Positions 12,880-25,200 of a DNA stretch of 44,029 bases are shown here, in pieces. Below the pieces are notes generated by a model that saw nothing but the letters and a program-made list of their open reading frames with translations, was not told where the DNA came from and did not search any database. Within the stretch, counting starts at the first letter, position 1, and every line of letters starts with the position of its first letter. Position numbers and translations under genes: made by a program. Origin of the DNA: Elysia marginata (Eukaryota; Mollusca; Gastropoda; Plakobranchidae); assembly GCA_019649035.1 (NCBI GenBank), contig BMAT01006665.1, forward strand, positions 714,127 through 758,155. Direction: 5' to 3'.

Positions 12880-13520
12880 TTGTTACTTTCCTCTCACACC
12901 AACCACTTTTTCCCTTTACAGTTGGTCCTTATACGACGCATGTGATTGAAATTTCCGCGGTGGTAGAGTAGAGGGCGCTCATTAAATGCGACTGAGGATA
13001 TGCTGCGGGCTGAATCAAATCGCTATAAAAAATAGATGATAATAGGGGGATAGGCGTCAAATCATTACTGTCCGAAACTTGGGTGAAATGAAAGGCTTAG
13101 AGAAGGAGAGGTATGATTTTGTTTTAGAAAATGAAGAAAAAAAAAGAATGAGACTGTGATGGTAGGATGTTGAAAAAAAGAGGGAGGGAGAGAGGAAGAG
13201 CAGGGCTGGACCCCTGGAGGCGCACGATTAGCTGTTATTTCACCCGAGAAAAGGTTAAAGGTTTCCTGTTTCCGACTCACCCCGAATATCTCTCTGCCCG
13301 AGGAGACCCACAGCCGATATGATATGAGCACTGGCTTACAGACAGCGAGGGATAGGGAGTTGTCGAGACGTCTGTAAAATCAATGGTCCTGGTAGGCAAG
13401 CGGCCCCCGCGTGAGATAAAAACGGCACGAAATGGCTGTTTTGATGGAAAACACTCAAGGCATAATTGTTATACCCAGCCTCTTCATAGTTTCTACTGAC
13501 CACTCTAACTACGTCCACTG
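12880..13520. other. Mixed-composition island, possible regulatory sequence
   Basis: Blocks of balanced composition (12880-13080 and 13190-13520) are separated by a purine-rich stretch. A good splice-acceptor-like string, TTTCCCTTTACAG, ends at about 12921, but the following sequence gives no convincing exon. No gene is called. Confidence 0.35.
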
Positions 13521-14593
13521 TTACGTTGAAAACGAAAACATGCTTGAGAAAATAATACTTTTTTCTCTCTTTTTTGTGTAGAAGTGAAAGTAATCACTGC
13601 CTCAACGTATAGGCCCATAGATATAACCTAAACTTTACAATAATAATTTTTTATTTCCCATCTGTTATGATGATCTCAACCAAAAATTATACTGGACACC
13701 AGGTTTCCAATTAGCTCTTCTTCATTATTTAAAGTTAACGGTCAGAAAGTCTCGTCTGTGTCTCAGGAAATGCTTGTAGCTGATATGGCTGTAAATACCC
13801 TTGACAAACACATTTCAAGTACTGCCTAGGGGTCGGTTTTTTCTAAAACCTGCCATAAAATTATGACAATTGTTGTTATCGTTATTACTACCGTCTGTAA
13901 TATCATAATTAATAATCTTATTATAACGTTGATGATAGTTCTGAAGGATGATAATGAGAATAAGAAAGAGAATAGTATAGTAAAAAAATAAACAGTGATG
14001 AGATTCCTACTGCACTAAAAGCCATTCGTTGATGCGAAGGGAAAAGGAAGATGATGATAATGAAAAAGATGACGATGATGATAGTTGTGGCGATGGTGAT
14101 GGTACTCGTGGTAGCATTCATAAACTTCGCAAGGTGCAGGGATTTGTTCCACAAGTGGTACAGGTTTGGTGAAAATATAAATATACAGGGGCAAGCACTT
14201 AGATGAATTTTGTTAACCTATTAAAATAGGGTGAATATTAAAATCAATATTCGGTAGAACCATTAACTAATTTCTTAGTGAAAGAAATTATGCAGATTGA
14301 GGTATGGAAAGACAGCGAAAGGCATGATAAACATCGAAGTAATACCTTTGCTCAGATCGGTCTCGTTAATGGAATAGAAAATCTGATATAGGTTCTATTA
14401 TGGTAAGAGGTCACTACTATAACTAGCTGTTTGGCCGTGGCGTTCGATAGTATTGAAAACGAAAAACGCTTGGATAAGTGTCAGGGGAAAAAGGCGATGA
14501 ACAATAACACTTAAAGAATTAATAACTGAAACAACAAAAATTGTAAGAATAAAGAATATGAGTCAGAACAAGAATAGTATAAAAGATATTAAT
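13521..14593. other. AT-rich noncoding stretch
   Basis: No exon recognised. Imperfect GAT-rich sequence occurs at about 14050-14105. Confidence 0.6.
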
Positions 14594-14670
14594 AGAAGAA
14601 GAAGAAGAAGAAGAAGAAGAAGAAGAAGAAGAAGAAGAAGGAGAAGAAGAAGAAGAAGAAGAAGAAGAAG
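14594..14670. repeat. GAA triplet repeat, about 25 units
   Basis: Nearly uninterrupted GAA units with a single GGA interruption at about 14640. Long GAA/TTC tracts can form triplex DNA and are length-unstable in other animals. Confidence 0.95.
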
Positions 14671-14790
14671 GACGAGGAGGTGGAGGAGTGAAGGGAGATT
14701 ATGATTATGACTATGACAAGAAGAACAGGAGGGGTAGAGGAAGGAGGAGAATATTGCGATTTTGATGACGATAAAATTAGAAGAAACGAC

Positions 14791-14849
14791 AATGATGATG
14801 ATGATGATGGTAATGATGATGATGATGATGATTATGATGATGATGATAA
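14791..14849. repeat. GAT triplet repeat
   Basis: Imperfect GAT/ATG units about 120 bp downstream of the GAA repeat, joined to it by a purine-rich linker. Confidence 0.9.
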
Positions 14850-16519
14850 TTAGAAAAAGAGGAGGATGAGGGGATTAAAAAACAGCAATTTTTGTGCTAG
14901 ATGCTGTGGTGGTAAGGTTGATAATGGGAGTGACAGAAAAAGCTAGACAGGAAAAAAGCGCAAAAATATATATCAAATAAGTTGACTGGAAATAATACAA
15001 AGCTTTCTTCCCAAAGATAAGTATGTTTTCCATAAGAGTCAGTAAACTATGCTAAAAAACAAGAAGTCATTGCTGCCTCACAAAACATAAAATAAACAAG
15101 TAATAAATTGAGAACCCCGCTTAGAGCAGCGGAGAGAATAGCAAACACCATCTCTCAACTACTTGACAGTCCATTGGTGTGTTCTCTCTGAGTTATTCCG
15201 TTATTCAACAAGAGTATTGTGTCTATACTACAGTTCTATAACCAACATCAATAAGTTGGGAAAACACGACGAACATGTGCGAAGACAAAGAAGGAACAAG
15301 TAGGAACTAAGGAGAAGTTTGGTCATTCTGCGCGGGTCAAGCACGAAACAGTCGTCGGACGATAGTTCCCAGGAGATCGGTAGAGTTTCGCCTTGGGTAC
15401 CACTGTCGCTAAATGCATTTCATTACCATTCACTTACCGTGATCTACCTCGGGGAGACTAGGGGCCATCAAAGGTACACTGGTAACGCCTGCTCATCGTC
15501 TTTCCGTTTTATTAGTTTAGTTTCTAAAAAAGAACGCACCGAGGGAGCTCTGTTAAATTCTATATGACCATGCAATTGATGCATGATATTGTAGGCTACT
15601 GCACTAAATAGCATACATTGCTCAAGAAGCAGGCAAGTGCAACCTTCATTTGACCAGCGTCCAATAGCATCCGTTGACAGAATGCTATTTTCACACTTAG
15701 TATAGAAGTGTCAACCCCTGAATAAATTATTTCAAGGATTTGAACATTGTTTGAATGTTCTTTGGGTAAACGTGATTGTATAACTATAAAGAAGTAAGCT
15801 AAGGTTTCAAAAAAGATTTTTGCTTCATGACACTCTTAGCCAAAATAAAGAAGCCAGCTTTCCCTTCCCCTTGAAGTTGTGTCTGGTTGTTAAGTAGACT
15901 AAACTCTTAGTAAGATATGTTTGTTTACTCATATGTGAATTCCAAAGGTTAAAAAAGATAATTCGATCTTGTGAAAGAGTAAAGAAAATCACAATTCATA
16001 AGAGATGAGACAATAAGAAGTGCCGTGTATTTGAGCGTGAACTTTAAAAAAGACAACAGACAATTTCCACCCATTAACAATCACTTTTGTCAGTCTGTAA
16101 AATTGCTATCCAATGCCGGTGTAAGAAATGTGTCACGTGATTGTTGGGATAGACAAGTAATTTGAGATAACGCTTTTTTATAACCCAAAATGTGAGAAGC
16201 TATAAGATCAGCTTCAACAAACAAAAATATCAGCCTTTTTGCCAAAACTGCCGCAATTTTTGGCTCGTGCAGTCTTCTTGTTCGCAGTGATCTTTTCTAC
16301 GCTTGTTACCTATCTGAAAAAAAAATACAAGTGCAACATCCTCATACTGGAATTCTGCAACGGTAAAGCGAGTCTGACAGCACCCAATCAATATCAGACT
16401 TATAAATTAATAGCCACCAGCAACTTGTTCCATGACACAATCTGTAGTCAGACATGCTCTTTGCCCATGTAAACTATTTTTAGTAAGCTAATGTATTGGC
16501 TTCATGTGCCAAGTTTTTA
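14850..16519. other. Noncoding stretch with a GC-richer patch at 15300-15500
   Basis: No exon recognised. The patch at about 15300-15500 is more balanced in composition; an 82-codon frame across it has no ATG at its start and no known domain. Confidence 0.5.
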
Positions 16520-16690
16520 AACAGAGAAAGAGAGAATGAGAGAGATAAAGAGAGAGGGGGTAGGGAGAGAAAGACAGGGGAGGGAGAGGAGAGAGAAAAA
16601 GAGAGAAAGAAAGAGAGGCAGGTAGAGACAAAAGGGCTTACAGATAAACAGGCAGAAAAACAGACACAGAGAAAAAGAGAAAGGTAATGA
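16520..16690. repeat. GA-rich low-complexity tract
   Basis: Purine-rich GAGA/GAAA sequence on the plus strand. The open frame through it (RERENERDKERGG-type) is a by-product of low complexity. Confidence 0.85.
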
Positions 16691-18236
16691 AAGACTATCT
16701 CGAATGCACCTTGTTATAAAACTCGTCTACGTTTTAATTTCAACTGCTATAATTAACTTTTTGGTTAGGAAAAGATAAAGAATACAATATAAAAATTCTA
16801 TCAGGGGAGCAACAGCTTCAAAAATCAGCAATTATCCTCGATTGTTCAACGAATTAATGCTGCGCGTTGCTAACATAACGTTAATCTAGTCTAACAAACT
16901 TAAAATTGTGCATGATTCAATTTGAAGTCAATGTTGCATTTGGAATTGATGGATTGGGTCTAGCGAATTCGTTCACTTCGGGCAATGGTTAAAAAACACA
17001 ATTGGATGTGATTGCTTCCCGTGCATGCTCACAAGGTTTGCTTCTTGTCGTCTCTGTCTTCAGAGGCAATCTTCAAATTTAAACTAGTTATTGATGCAAG
17101 GGTGCTCCCATCTTTTTAAAAAAATATTCAGTGCAGAATTTCGAATACGATCAAAAGCTTTCTGGTGTGCGATGTGTTCAGGTACATAAAACAATGTCCA
17201 TGCCTTCATGCAACTCAGCTCTTCCCCAATGTCCAGTAGTTCTCTAGAAGATCAGACAAAAGGTGTCAAATGAGCTAAACAAATCCAGTGTATCATAAAC
17301 CAATGAAGGATGATTGCAGAACTTTGTATGTTGTATACATTGCATTGTGTGGCTTAGATCAAGGCGATCACAGAAAAGTATAATGAAACTTTTTCGACAT
17401 CATTCATTCGATGGCATTACCGGGTAAAAATACGAAACTAGCTCAATACAAGGTTTAAACTTTTAGGTAGCATCACATTCAACAGTGATACAGGTAAGCT
17501 TTTTTGAAATAATAACAATAAACAAAGGGAGTTTGTCTAGTTTTTAGTTGTTTTTTAACAGCTAACCAGCAGACACAACCAATCTACATACGTTGCAGTT
17601 TTGGTCGTCCCAAGTATCTGAGCGTGAGCTGAAAAAGTGATTTAAAAAGGAGCAAAAAATTTTCCAATCCGATTTTGAAACAAAAGATAACACATCATCC
17701 TCACTATTTTATCATTCAATATGGCAGCGATAACATCGGTATGGTACCAACATCTGAATGATTGAATAACTGAAATAAAGAGTCCTTCAAATGCATAGTG
17801 ACAATCTTTCGAACTAACAACCTCTCAGACTTCTCCAGCCTGGTCACAAAATGCGCCAGTCTCCACAATAATCACTATACTAACCTGATAGGCTAGGTAC
17901 GAATAGACCTATACCTTTGAAAGCGGCAAGATTGAAAGTGAAATAGCAACAAACATTCAGAGAATGCACAACGATAAACATAAACCAATCTATTACGTGT
18001 GCAACTGATGAAGAAATACTGTTGGTGTGAAACTTATTAGGTTGGAATATAGCGGATAATCACGAGGGATTAATTTTTTGTGGTCAAGTGTGCTATTAGA
18101 TGATCAAGAAACATAAAGGCTCCCACAGTGGGAAGCTCATAGAGTAAGAGATAAAAAAAATCGAGCGCAGGCCCGTGAAAAACATACAGTTTTGGATTAA
18201 AGGATCTCTAAGGAGAGGCATAGGATTGTAAGGGGT
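16691..18236. other. AT-rich noncoding stretch
   Basis: I see no gene, RNA or clear repeat in this stretch. Confidence 0.6.
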
Positions 18237-18282
18237 GGGAGAGAGAGACAGACAGACAGACAGACAGATAGACAGACAGAGA
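18237..18282. repeat. GA/GACA microsatellite
   Basis: GAGAGA followed by repeated GACA units with one GATA variant. Confidence 0.9.
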
Positions 18283-20229
18283 TTTGAAACCGACCGTCTT
18301 AGGTCTCGTTCGTTTGTTTGATCAAAGTTGATGATATTTCTTCTTTTTTTAACAAGGCTTTAGTTCTAGAAATAGTATTGTCACTTCTTATTTTATATAT
18401 GTTAAAAAAAAGGTTTTTGCTTATTATGTCTTCTTCAGGTATTTTATCAGGTTGGTTATTATTTTCAAGCTCTGCAAAACTTTAAATGTAATATTAATCA
18501 ACGTTGTCCAATACAATATTTCATTCGAAAATTTTATGAAATATGCTTGGCTTACATTTTGCTCTGGCAGATTTTATTATGCCATCGTGCCAACTGTTTC
18601 CATTTTCTTTCGGAGACTTGAAAATTCCATTAATTTTCTCTAATGCTGTCCCTTGTTCGCTAAATATCAAGTCTGTAGGTTATGCAGCCGTTGGGAGGGA
18701 TGTTTGTCTTTGTGAAATTCTATTGTGAGTTTTAATGAATTTTCCATATGTAAAAATGATTTAAGAAGACATCGTTGTGTATTGGGACTCGTATGTAATG
18801 ATAACTTTAATAAAAGAGTGGTTGAAAGTCTGGCCAGAGGTTATACCGCGATCTATAATGAGACTTATATCTTACCTCATCCATCAGAGGTTGTTTCAGG
18901 CTGACATTTTAGGCGAATAAACCCAAGGAAATTCCACCAAGGCCATAGTGGTATCACAGCGCTTAGCTTGATGTATTAAGTGGCTTTTGGAGCTCCCTGC
19001 TTAGTTGAGGGATTGTTTTTCGCGACACCGCTTTTGGTCTTCATACATATATGGATGTGGTCGGATGTCACCTTATTAGTTATAGACTTTAATTTTCTTC
19101 ATTTCGTCAAACTCGATCAAATGAAGATGACACATAGTCCACATAAAAGTTATTTGTTTGCATTTTTTTCTTTTATTTTTAGAAGGCAATGGATTTCTAT
19201 TTTTTCCGCCTGTAAACGCCACAAAATATCCACTTACTCCCTTTATAATTATAATTTATATTTTTTGACAGTTAGAAGTCTGGCTACTGCATAATCAACG
19301 CATCCCATTATAAATAAAGGGGACGGCAACGCAATATAACTTTATCAACCAAACGTCTAAATCAAACGGAATGGTCTTGTCATGTGCAGCATATACATTT
19401 TTATTTTATAAAGCGCTTGTAACATAAGCATATTTTTGTTCTTTTTGTTGGTTGTTTGTGTCTAAATCAAAGAGCCAAAGACCTTCAACTAGGCTAGCAA
19501 AATGTGTTCTCTTAAATTGTCATTTTCTTATCGCAAATTAACAATGACAAAAATTTGAAAAAGAAATCTTGTTAAGATTTAAACTTTCTTGTTATACTAT
19601 ATTACCTAGATTTGAATACTCACAGTAGGTATGTAATGACGTACAGGACAGAAGGAAATTTAATTTGTTTCACGTGCTTGTTCAGTATTAACATTTTTTT
19701 AGTGATGATGGTTTTCATCCTGCTCATGTTTTAAAGACAGTTTTAAGAAAATGTGAATATATGTTTGAACATCCTAAAGAAAGATCAACCTTTTGCTACT
19801 GATTAACAGTGACGGGGTGGGTTTCAAAATAAACATAGGGCCTATAATAATTTTGTAAAAATTTATTCATTTCTATATTTGTTTTGCGGATTCCCAGAAC
19901 TACCAATTCTGCCCAGTCTATACAAATATAGCTCATGAATAGAGAAATTCTTACTTTACAGGTTTTTCGATTATTCGCTACTAAAGATCTGCTAAGAGCT
20001 GTATTAGACCTTTTGCTCTAACTTGTTAATAATTGATGAAGGCTATTTAGCTGTGGAACGCCATGGCAATTCTTCTGTTTCCTCTTTCAGCGTCTTGCCT
20101 TTCTTTCCTAACTATGCAACAAGGTCGATAGGAAGATATAAGAATCAGAAGATACTATTAGAAAGTAAAATTATTTATCTGACAGTTGAAAAACTAGGGA
20201 AGCTAAACTGACTCAAAAGATTCAGTTAT
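18283..20229. other. AT-rich noncoding stretch
   Basis: No supported exon or element. Open frames of about 60-100 codons are compatible with chance. Confidence 0.6.
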
Positions 20230-20480
20230 CGGCACGTTATGGGCAGAATTAAGGATGGTTACTGGCCGCGTGGGCCAGATGACGGGGGTTTGAGCTCAAT
20301 TAGAGTGATGAATCCCTCGACTCCTGACACATGGCTACCCGATGTGTCCTCACGGTGGATCACACTGGCCTAGCCTGGCGTGCCAACCCCAGTGTCTGGG
20401 GACGCAGCATTACTCAATGGCGTCGGCTTGGCAGGGCTGAGCACTCTCTCTTCACACAGATAACCTGTCTGAAAGCCTCT
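20230..20480. other. GC-rich island with a tight hairpin
   Basis: A sharply delimited GC-rich block between AT-rich flanks. It includes CCCCAG-TGT-CTGGGG (20387-20401), a perfect 6-bp stem with a three-base loop. No coding signal. It could be a mobile-element remnant or a regulatory island about 2 kb before exon A. Confidence 0.4.
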
Positions 20481-20585
20481 ATTCCTTGACGTATTAATTT
20501 CTTTGTCTGGCATTATTGTTAGTATTGTCATTTAAAACAACATTGCTGTCAACACATTATATGTCGTTAACGCATCCTAAACGGA

Positions 20586-21389
20586 TTGTTTAGCCAAAAC
20601 GTTTTTGCTTCTTCCATTTACTTGAGTTCTCTTGTTCGTTTTACCTTCTCAGCTACCTACCAAACTACCTACTTGCCAGTCTTTTTATCTACCTCTCCAT
20701 TTATATGCCTTTCTGTCTATCTATCTGTTCAACTGTTCTCTGTATCTGTCAATCTGGTAGATTGTGTTGTTTCTTGCTGTAATGTGCAGTTTAGTTGTGG
20801 GATAATGTTTGTTGTGTCTGTAGGATCAAAGAATTTCTCTACATTTGTTTAGCCCTGGGTCCTTAAGACAAAAGCCTGAATATTTTGTAAATAGTGAGTT
20901 CAATTTTTTTTTATCTCTGCATGTCTCATAGTTTTTTTTAGTGTTTCTCTTTTCCAGTGAAAAGCTGAGTTAAAGTTGATGGTGCCATCCCCTCGCGTTA
21001 TTTAGATCTTCGTTGCTTATGCGCTTGGCTGTGCCTTGACTGCTTTACTATTATCCCTTGGATGAATTTTCTGTGGGTTTTATGCGTAAGCATGCAAAGT
21101 TTATCTGAATTATCTTTATCTACATCTTGAGAATTACTCTCTGCAGGGCTATTAATAATTTGTTTGTATAACTATCCTAGATTTCACTGGACGTTTGCAG
21201 TCTCCTGGCAAACATTGATTGAGCAGGTTACTTTTTCTTGATATTGAAGGAAATATTTTGTGCAATACCGTGCTGATTCTCTTAGCTTTCTCGCTTTTAT
21301 TTACTTAGCTATGCTATTTCTTTTTTCTAATATAATGTTGCAGCATTTTCTCTACCGCTGCTTATCCCTCCCACCCTCACCTTCCTCCA

Positions 21390-21457
<68 letters not shown>

Positions 21458-22180
21458 CAGTATAATAAAGCCGACACGTTTTTATGTAAAACCTATATTG
21501 TATTGTTTTTTTCTTGTTTCACGAGGCGATAGGTTGTTAATCTGCTTTTTATTACCTTTTGTTTACATATTACAGATTTACATGCATTGCTTTTGGATTC
21601 CTATTTACTTAATTGGTATACTCAAAGTGTATTTAGTATTTAGATCTCACTCACTCAGTCCCTCTTCTTTATTACAGTTTATGTTGATTTGTCTAAATCG
21701 TTAGCTAGCAATACAGCGCTTTGCCTACCTAAAAATCTGGCTATCAATTTATCTTTCTATTTACGTTCGTAGGTTTGGCTATCTGTGTTTCTATTTATTT
21801 TTCTAGCTATGTATGTGCACCTTTACTTAGCTGTTTATCTATCTTTTTATTCATCCTTCTCTTTTTATAAATCTATATATTGGTCAATATGTTTACTTTG
21901 TTTGATTTAATTCTGTATTTCTATATATTATACGAACGTCGGTTTATGTGTTAAGACACATCTTTGTTGTATTGGTTAACTGTTGTCTTATTTTTTATCC
22001 GAGTCTTTCTTTTTTCCCACTAATCCTCCATCTGTCTATGCTTTTCTCTTTCTCTCTGCTTCTCTTTCCCTTCCTCCATCTCTCTCTTTCTTTCTCACTT
22101 AGCCCTTGCATTTTGCTCATAGACCGTTGTATCAGTGATAACCTTTTAATAGTTCTATATGCTTTGTTGCTTCACAAATA
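20586..22180. repeat. Long pyrimidine-rich region with a CT microsatellite (21391-21453)
   Basis: For about 1.6 kb the plus strand is dominated by T and C, with CTAT/CTGT-like degenerate repeats and one long CT run at 21391-21453. It ends about 200 bp before exon A. The translated frames are low-complexity Ser/Leu/Phe strings, not genes. Confidence 0.75.
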
Positions 22181-22387
22181 ATCATAATTCATATTCGATT
22201 GAATCATCCAAATCGAAATATAATTCAGGTAATTTTCTAAACATATTTCATACGCTTAGTAGTTTAAACCGTGCAAAGCCATTTAAAAGCTTGTAACAGT
22301 TCCCAAAATATTTATTTTTTCTAGAGGATTGTATCATTAAAAATCTTCACTGTTTTTATCTTAACACTCTTCTTTTGTCTTTTTCAG

Positions 22388-22503
22388 TCACAGCGATAGA
22401 CACAAGAGAGCCCAATTTCAACATGTTTATTAAAAATGTCACAGTGAAAGTAGGCAACACAGCTATACTTCCCTGCACCGTCGAAAACATCGGTATATAC
22501 ACG
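22388..22503 (+). CDS. Exon A of an immunoglobulin-superfamily cell-adhesion gene (first half of a V-set domain)
   Basis: Internal coding exon, 116 nt. It is preceded by a pyrimidine tract ending in TTTTTCAG (AG at 22386-22387) and followed by the donor GTATGT at 22504. It starts with the last two bases of a split codon (phase 1) and ends on a complete codon (phase 0), giving 38 full codons. The reading contains EPNF, then FIKNVTVKVGNTAILPC, then TVENIGIYT: strands A'/B of a V-set Ig fold with its first disulfide Cys at about residue 29 and one N-glycosylation sequon (NVT). The pattern EPxF...NVTVxVGxxAxLxC is what lachesin, DIP, Dpr and IgLON first Ig domains show. The chain is continued in frame by exon B at 38637, which supplies the core Trp. 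There is no start Met or signal peptide here, so at least one upstream exon is missing from my reading. The exact family member is not resolved; membership of this Ig group is quite secure. Confidence 0.88.
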
Positions 22504-22535
22504 GTATGTAGATTGTGTCGTGCATCTTTATTTCT

Positions 22536-22621
22536 NNNNNNNNNNNNNNNNNNNNNNNNNNNNNNNNNNNNNNNNNNNNNNNNNNNNNNNNNNNNNNNNN
22601 NNNNNNNNNNNNNNNNNNNNN
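22536..22621. other. Assembly gap of 86 N
   Basis: 86 consecutive N start 32 bases after the exon A donor. The true length is unknown. Because exon A and exon B already join in frame, the gap need not hide coding sequence, but an alternative exon there cannot be excluded. Confidence 0.99.
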
Positions 22622-24870
22622 CATCCTAATTGCTTTTACCTCGCCTGCAATAATCCATCATTGCACACCAACATTATCATTGACGATTACATTAAGATTA
22701 ACCATGTAAATAAGAATTTATGCCATAGTTCCCACAATCTGTACATTGAACAACGAAAGCCATTTAATCTACTACACTTCATTCTTAAATATTACGCCAT
22801 CTATCTTTACTTTTGTTTTCATTTGATAAGGTAACCTATCATTCCAAAGTTCATCTTATACAATAATGAAGCCACTTTTTATTATGACGCTATTAATATC
22901 GGGTTACTATTCCTTCGCGCCACCACCCACCTCCCAAACCTGATAAAGGTTGGACAAGAACAGTATGTTTGTTAGTAGTAGTATTCGTGTGGTATTAATT
23001 TATTCCAAAATGCTGAATTGCTTGGCATTTTCATCTGGTTTCAAGTTCTATTCCATTGCCATCGACCGAGGAGTGTAGCTTATAAGTTGTCGGTATTTTT
23101 ATGTGTCTATGCAAGCATTATTATTTATGACTGGCTGACCTCTGCAGAACCATAAACAACGCTGACTCATCGATGTGATCATACAAGGAATTTTAAAATA
23201 GAGAAAATCATTCAGCAGCCTCTCCTAGCATTGTGTAAAACACAACTTAGTTTTTCACACAGAAAAATACTGTCTTTTCAAAAAGGTATGAACGTGGAAT
23301 TATTTAAATTTTTGTTTGCGTTGCTGCTCATTTTGATCCTTATTAACTCTCATAGAAATGTAGAATCTTCCATTTGATGATGTATTCATACTATGTGGCT
23401 TGGTTATGAGGGATAAGCAGTGACTTTGACGTTGTGACGACAAAAAAAAAAGGTACAGAAAAAGCAAAACTTCACAGCGAAGGAGAGACTACAATCTAAT
23501 CGGTGTGGATTCTGGTTTGGTTTAGAAGCTCCTCCGATGAAAAAGAGGGTGTTGCGTTTTTTTCAATAAATGTTTGCGATAAGTAAAAATGTTGATATTT
23601 ATTAAATGCATTTCGAAACCCTTTCATCTCTCCGAAATTATAAAATGCCTACAGCGCTTTTGTCAGAGATGGCTGCGAAAACGTTGTTAGTGTTGGTGTC
23701 ATAGTGCTTTATGATGCCGCTGTTCACAAAAAAAATAACATACATCAATACGAAAAAAAGGTAAGCAGCAGCGGAAAACCGTTAAGAAAATAATGTAAAA
23801 AAATATTTTACCGTTTTTAAACAACATTAAAACTAGCGCAATGTACCGAAATGGCACATACTAGTTTGAATTTCTGGATTTTTTACAATGCTTGTCATTC
23901 TTCATTTTTCTATTCCATTTCCTTATTCTAAAAAGCGCGATGATGAAAATGCAAGTTAACTTCCTATTTCTCAAAGATAAATAAACAAAAAGACTTGATT
24001 TACATCGAATGGACCCAAGCACAAATAACGAATAATAACTTTATGTGTTAAAAACGCTATAGAGAGTTCGCGAACATTAAAACTCGCTCCAACAGGTGCT
24101 ATATCCTTCTCCCCTAGTATGCGCCGTTTCAGATGGTCTGGACATTTACCTCCTTTTACAAATAAGGTTTTTTGCTTCTCCCCTGAAAATAATTTTAGTT
24201 GGAAGAAATACATTACGATATCAGCTTGGTGCAAAAACCCGCTGGGTTAGAGACAGAAAGAATGAAAACTGCTGTCGCAGAATCATACCACCACTATAGT
24301 GTAATTGTAGGCCTACTTATTGAAAATACGTTCTCTTTCGATTTTTTAATACATCTGAATTCTATCACCGATGGTATTGCGAAAACGATAAATTGACTAT
24401 GGCTCTTTTCTTATTTTTCTGATGGTTGAAGTTTGTCTTCAAAAACTTCCAGATAAGTATGTTTAAAGCAAACCTGTTTACATTGTGAAAATCATGCTGA
24501 TTTTCATCTTGCTGCTGTTATCATTTCTCCTAAAACTTAAATTATTAAAATTGATTGATTTTTACAAATAATTCAAAAATTAATGATGAATTCTTCCAGA
24601 GCGGTCTTTACAAACACACTATCAAGCAATAGTCACCTAATATTCTAAACTTCCCTTCTAGTTAGCCCGAATTCCAAAGGGTTCATTCAGGTGGATATCT
24701 TGATATGTTGGAAGATATCCCAATTCTTTAACTAAATCAACATTAAAACAAAAGAGTAGACTCTGAACCCCGTTCTTTGTTTCGTTAGTTAAAATGAGGT
24801 TAATACGATATCTAAAGGCATTTTTCAAAGCGTTTCGCGAAAGGTTTAGTCAATAAGAATGGAATGACTG
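22622..24870. other. Intronic noncoding stretch
   Basis: AT-rich sequence after the gap. I find no exon, RNA gene or recognisable transposon. Confidence 0.6.
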
Positions 24871-25200
24871 TGACCAAACGTCTCAGGACTGGCGTCCAAA
24901 TTAATTCCACATCCGGCAGGGCCAGTTGTTTGGTTTCGGTCACCTGAGACGAGGCAGTTGTTTAAGGACATCATCAGCAATCGCTTTATGCAAACAGTAT
25001 TGGCCAGCACGAGTCATGTGATCACACCTCGCGCACCACCAATGTCTCCACCTCAGGGAGCGATGAATGTGTATATAAGATGGACCAGACACACAAACAC
25101 CCACTGGCACACACGAACTGTTCCGGGAGACCTGTCTCTGGGGTCATCCTCCCACCCGGTCAGTCTATTTCACCCAAAGAGAATCAATGTTACTAATTCT
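24871..25200. promoter_or_regulatory. Candidate intronic regulatory island with a TATA-like box
   Basis: GC-richer unique sequence with a 9-bp inverted repeat CGTCTCAGG (24879-24887) / CCTGAGACG (24943-24951), an E-box-like TCATGTGATC and TATATAAG at 25072-25079. The TATA-like word lies in the right orientation for an internal + strand start, but no first exon with Met and signal peptide follows convincingly. Confidence 0.3.

Noticed and set aside
12909-12965. Exon candidate after the acceptor-like TTTCCCTTTACAG
   Set aside because: Two of three frames stop within a few codons and the third gives no recognisable protein or good donor.
22375-22834. Open frames running through the N block
   Set aside because: They continue only because N cannot encode a stop; only 22388-22503 is supported.
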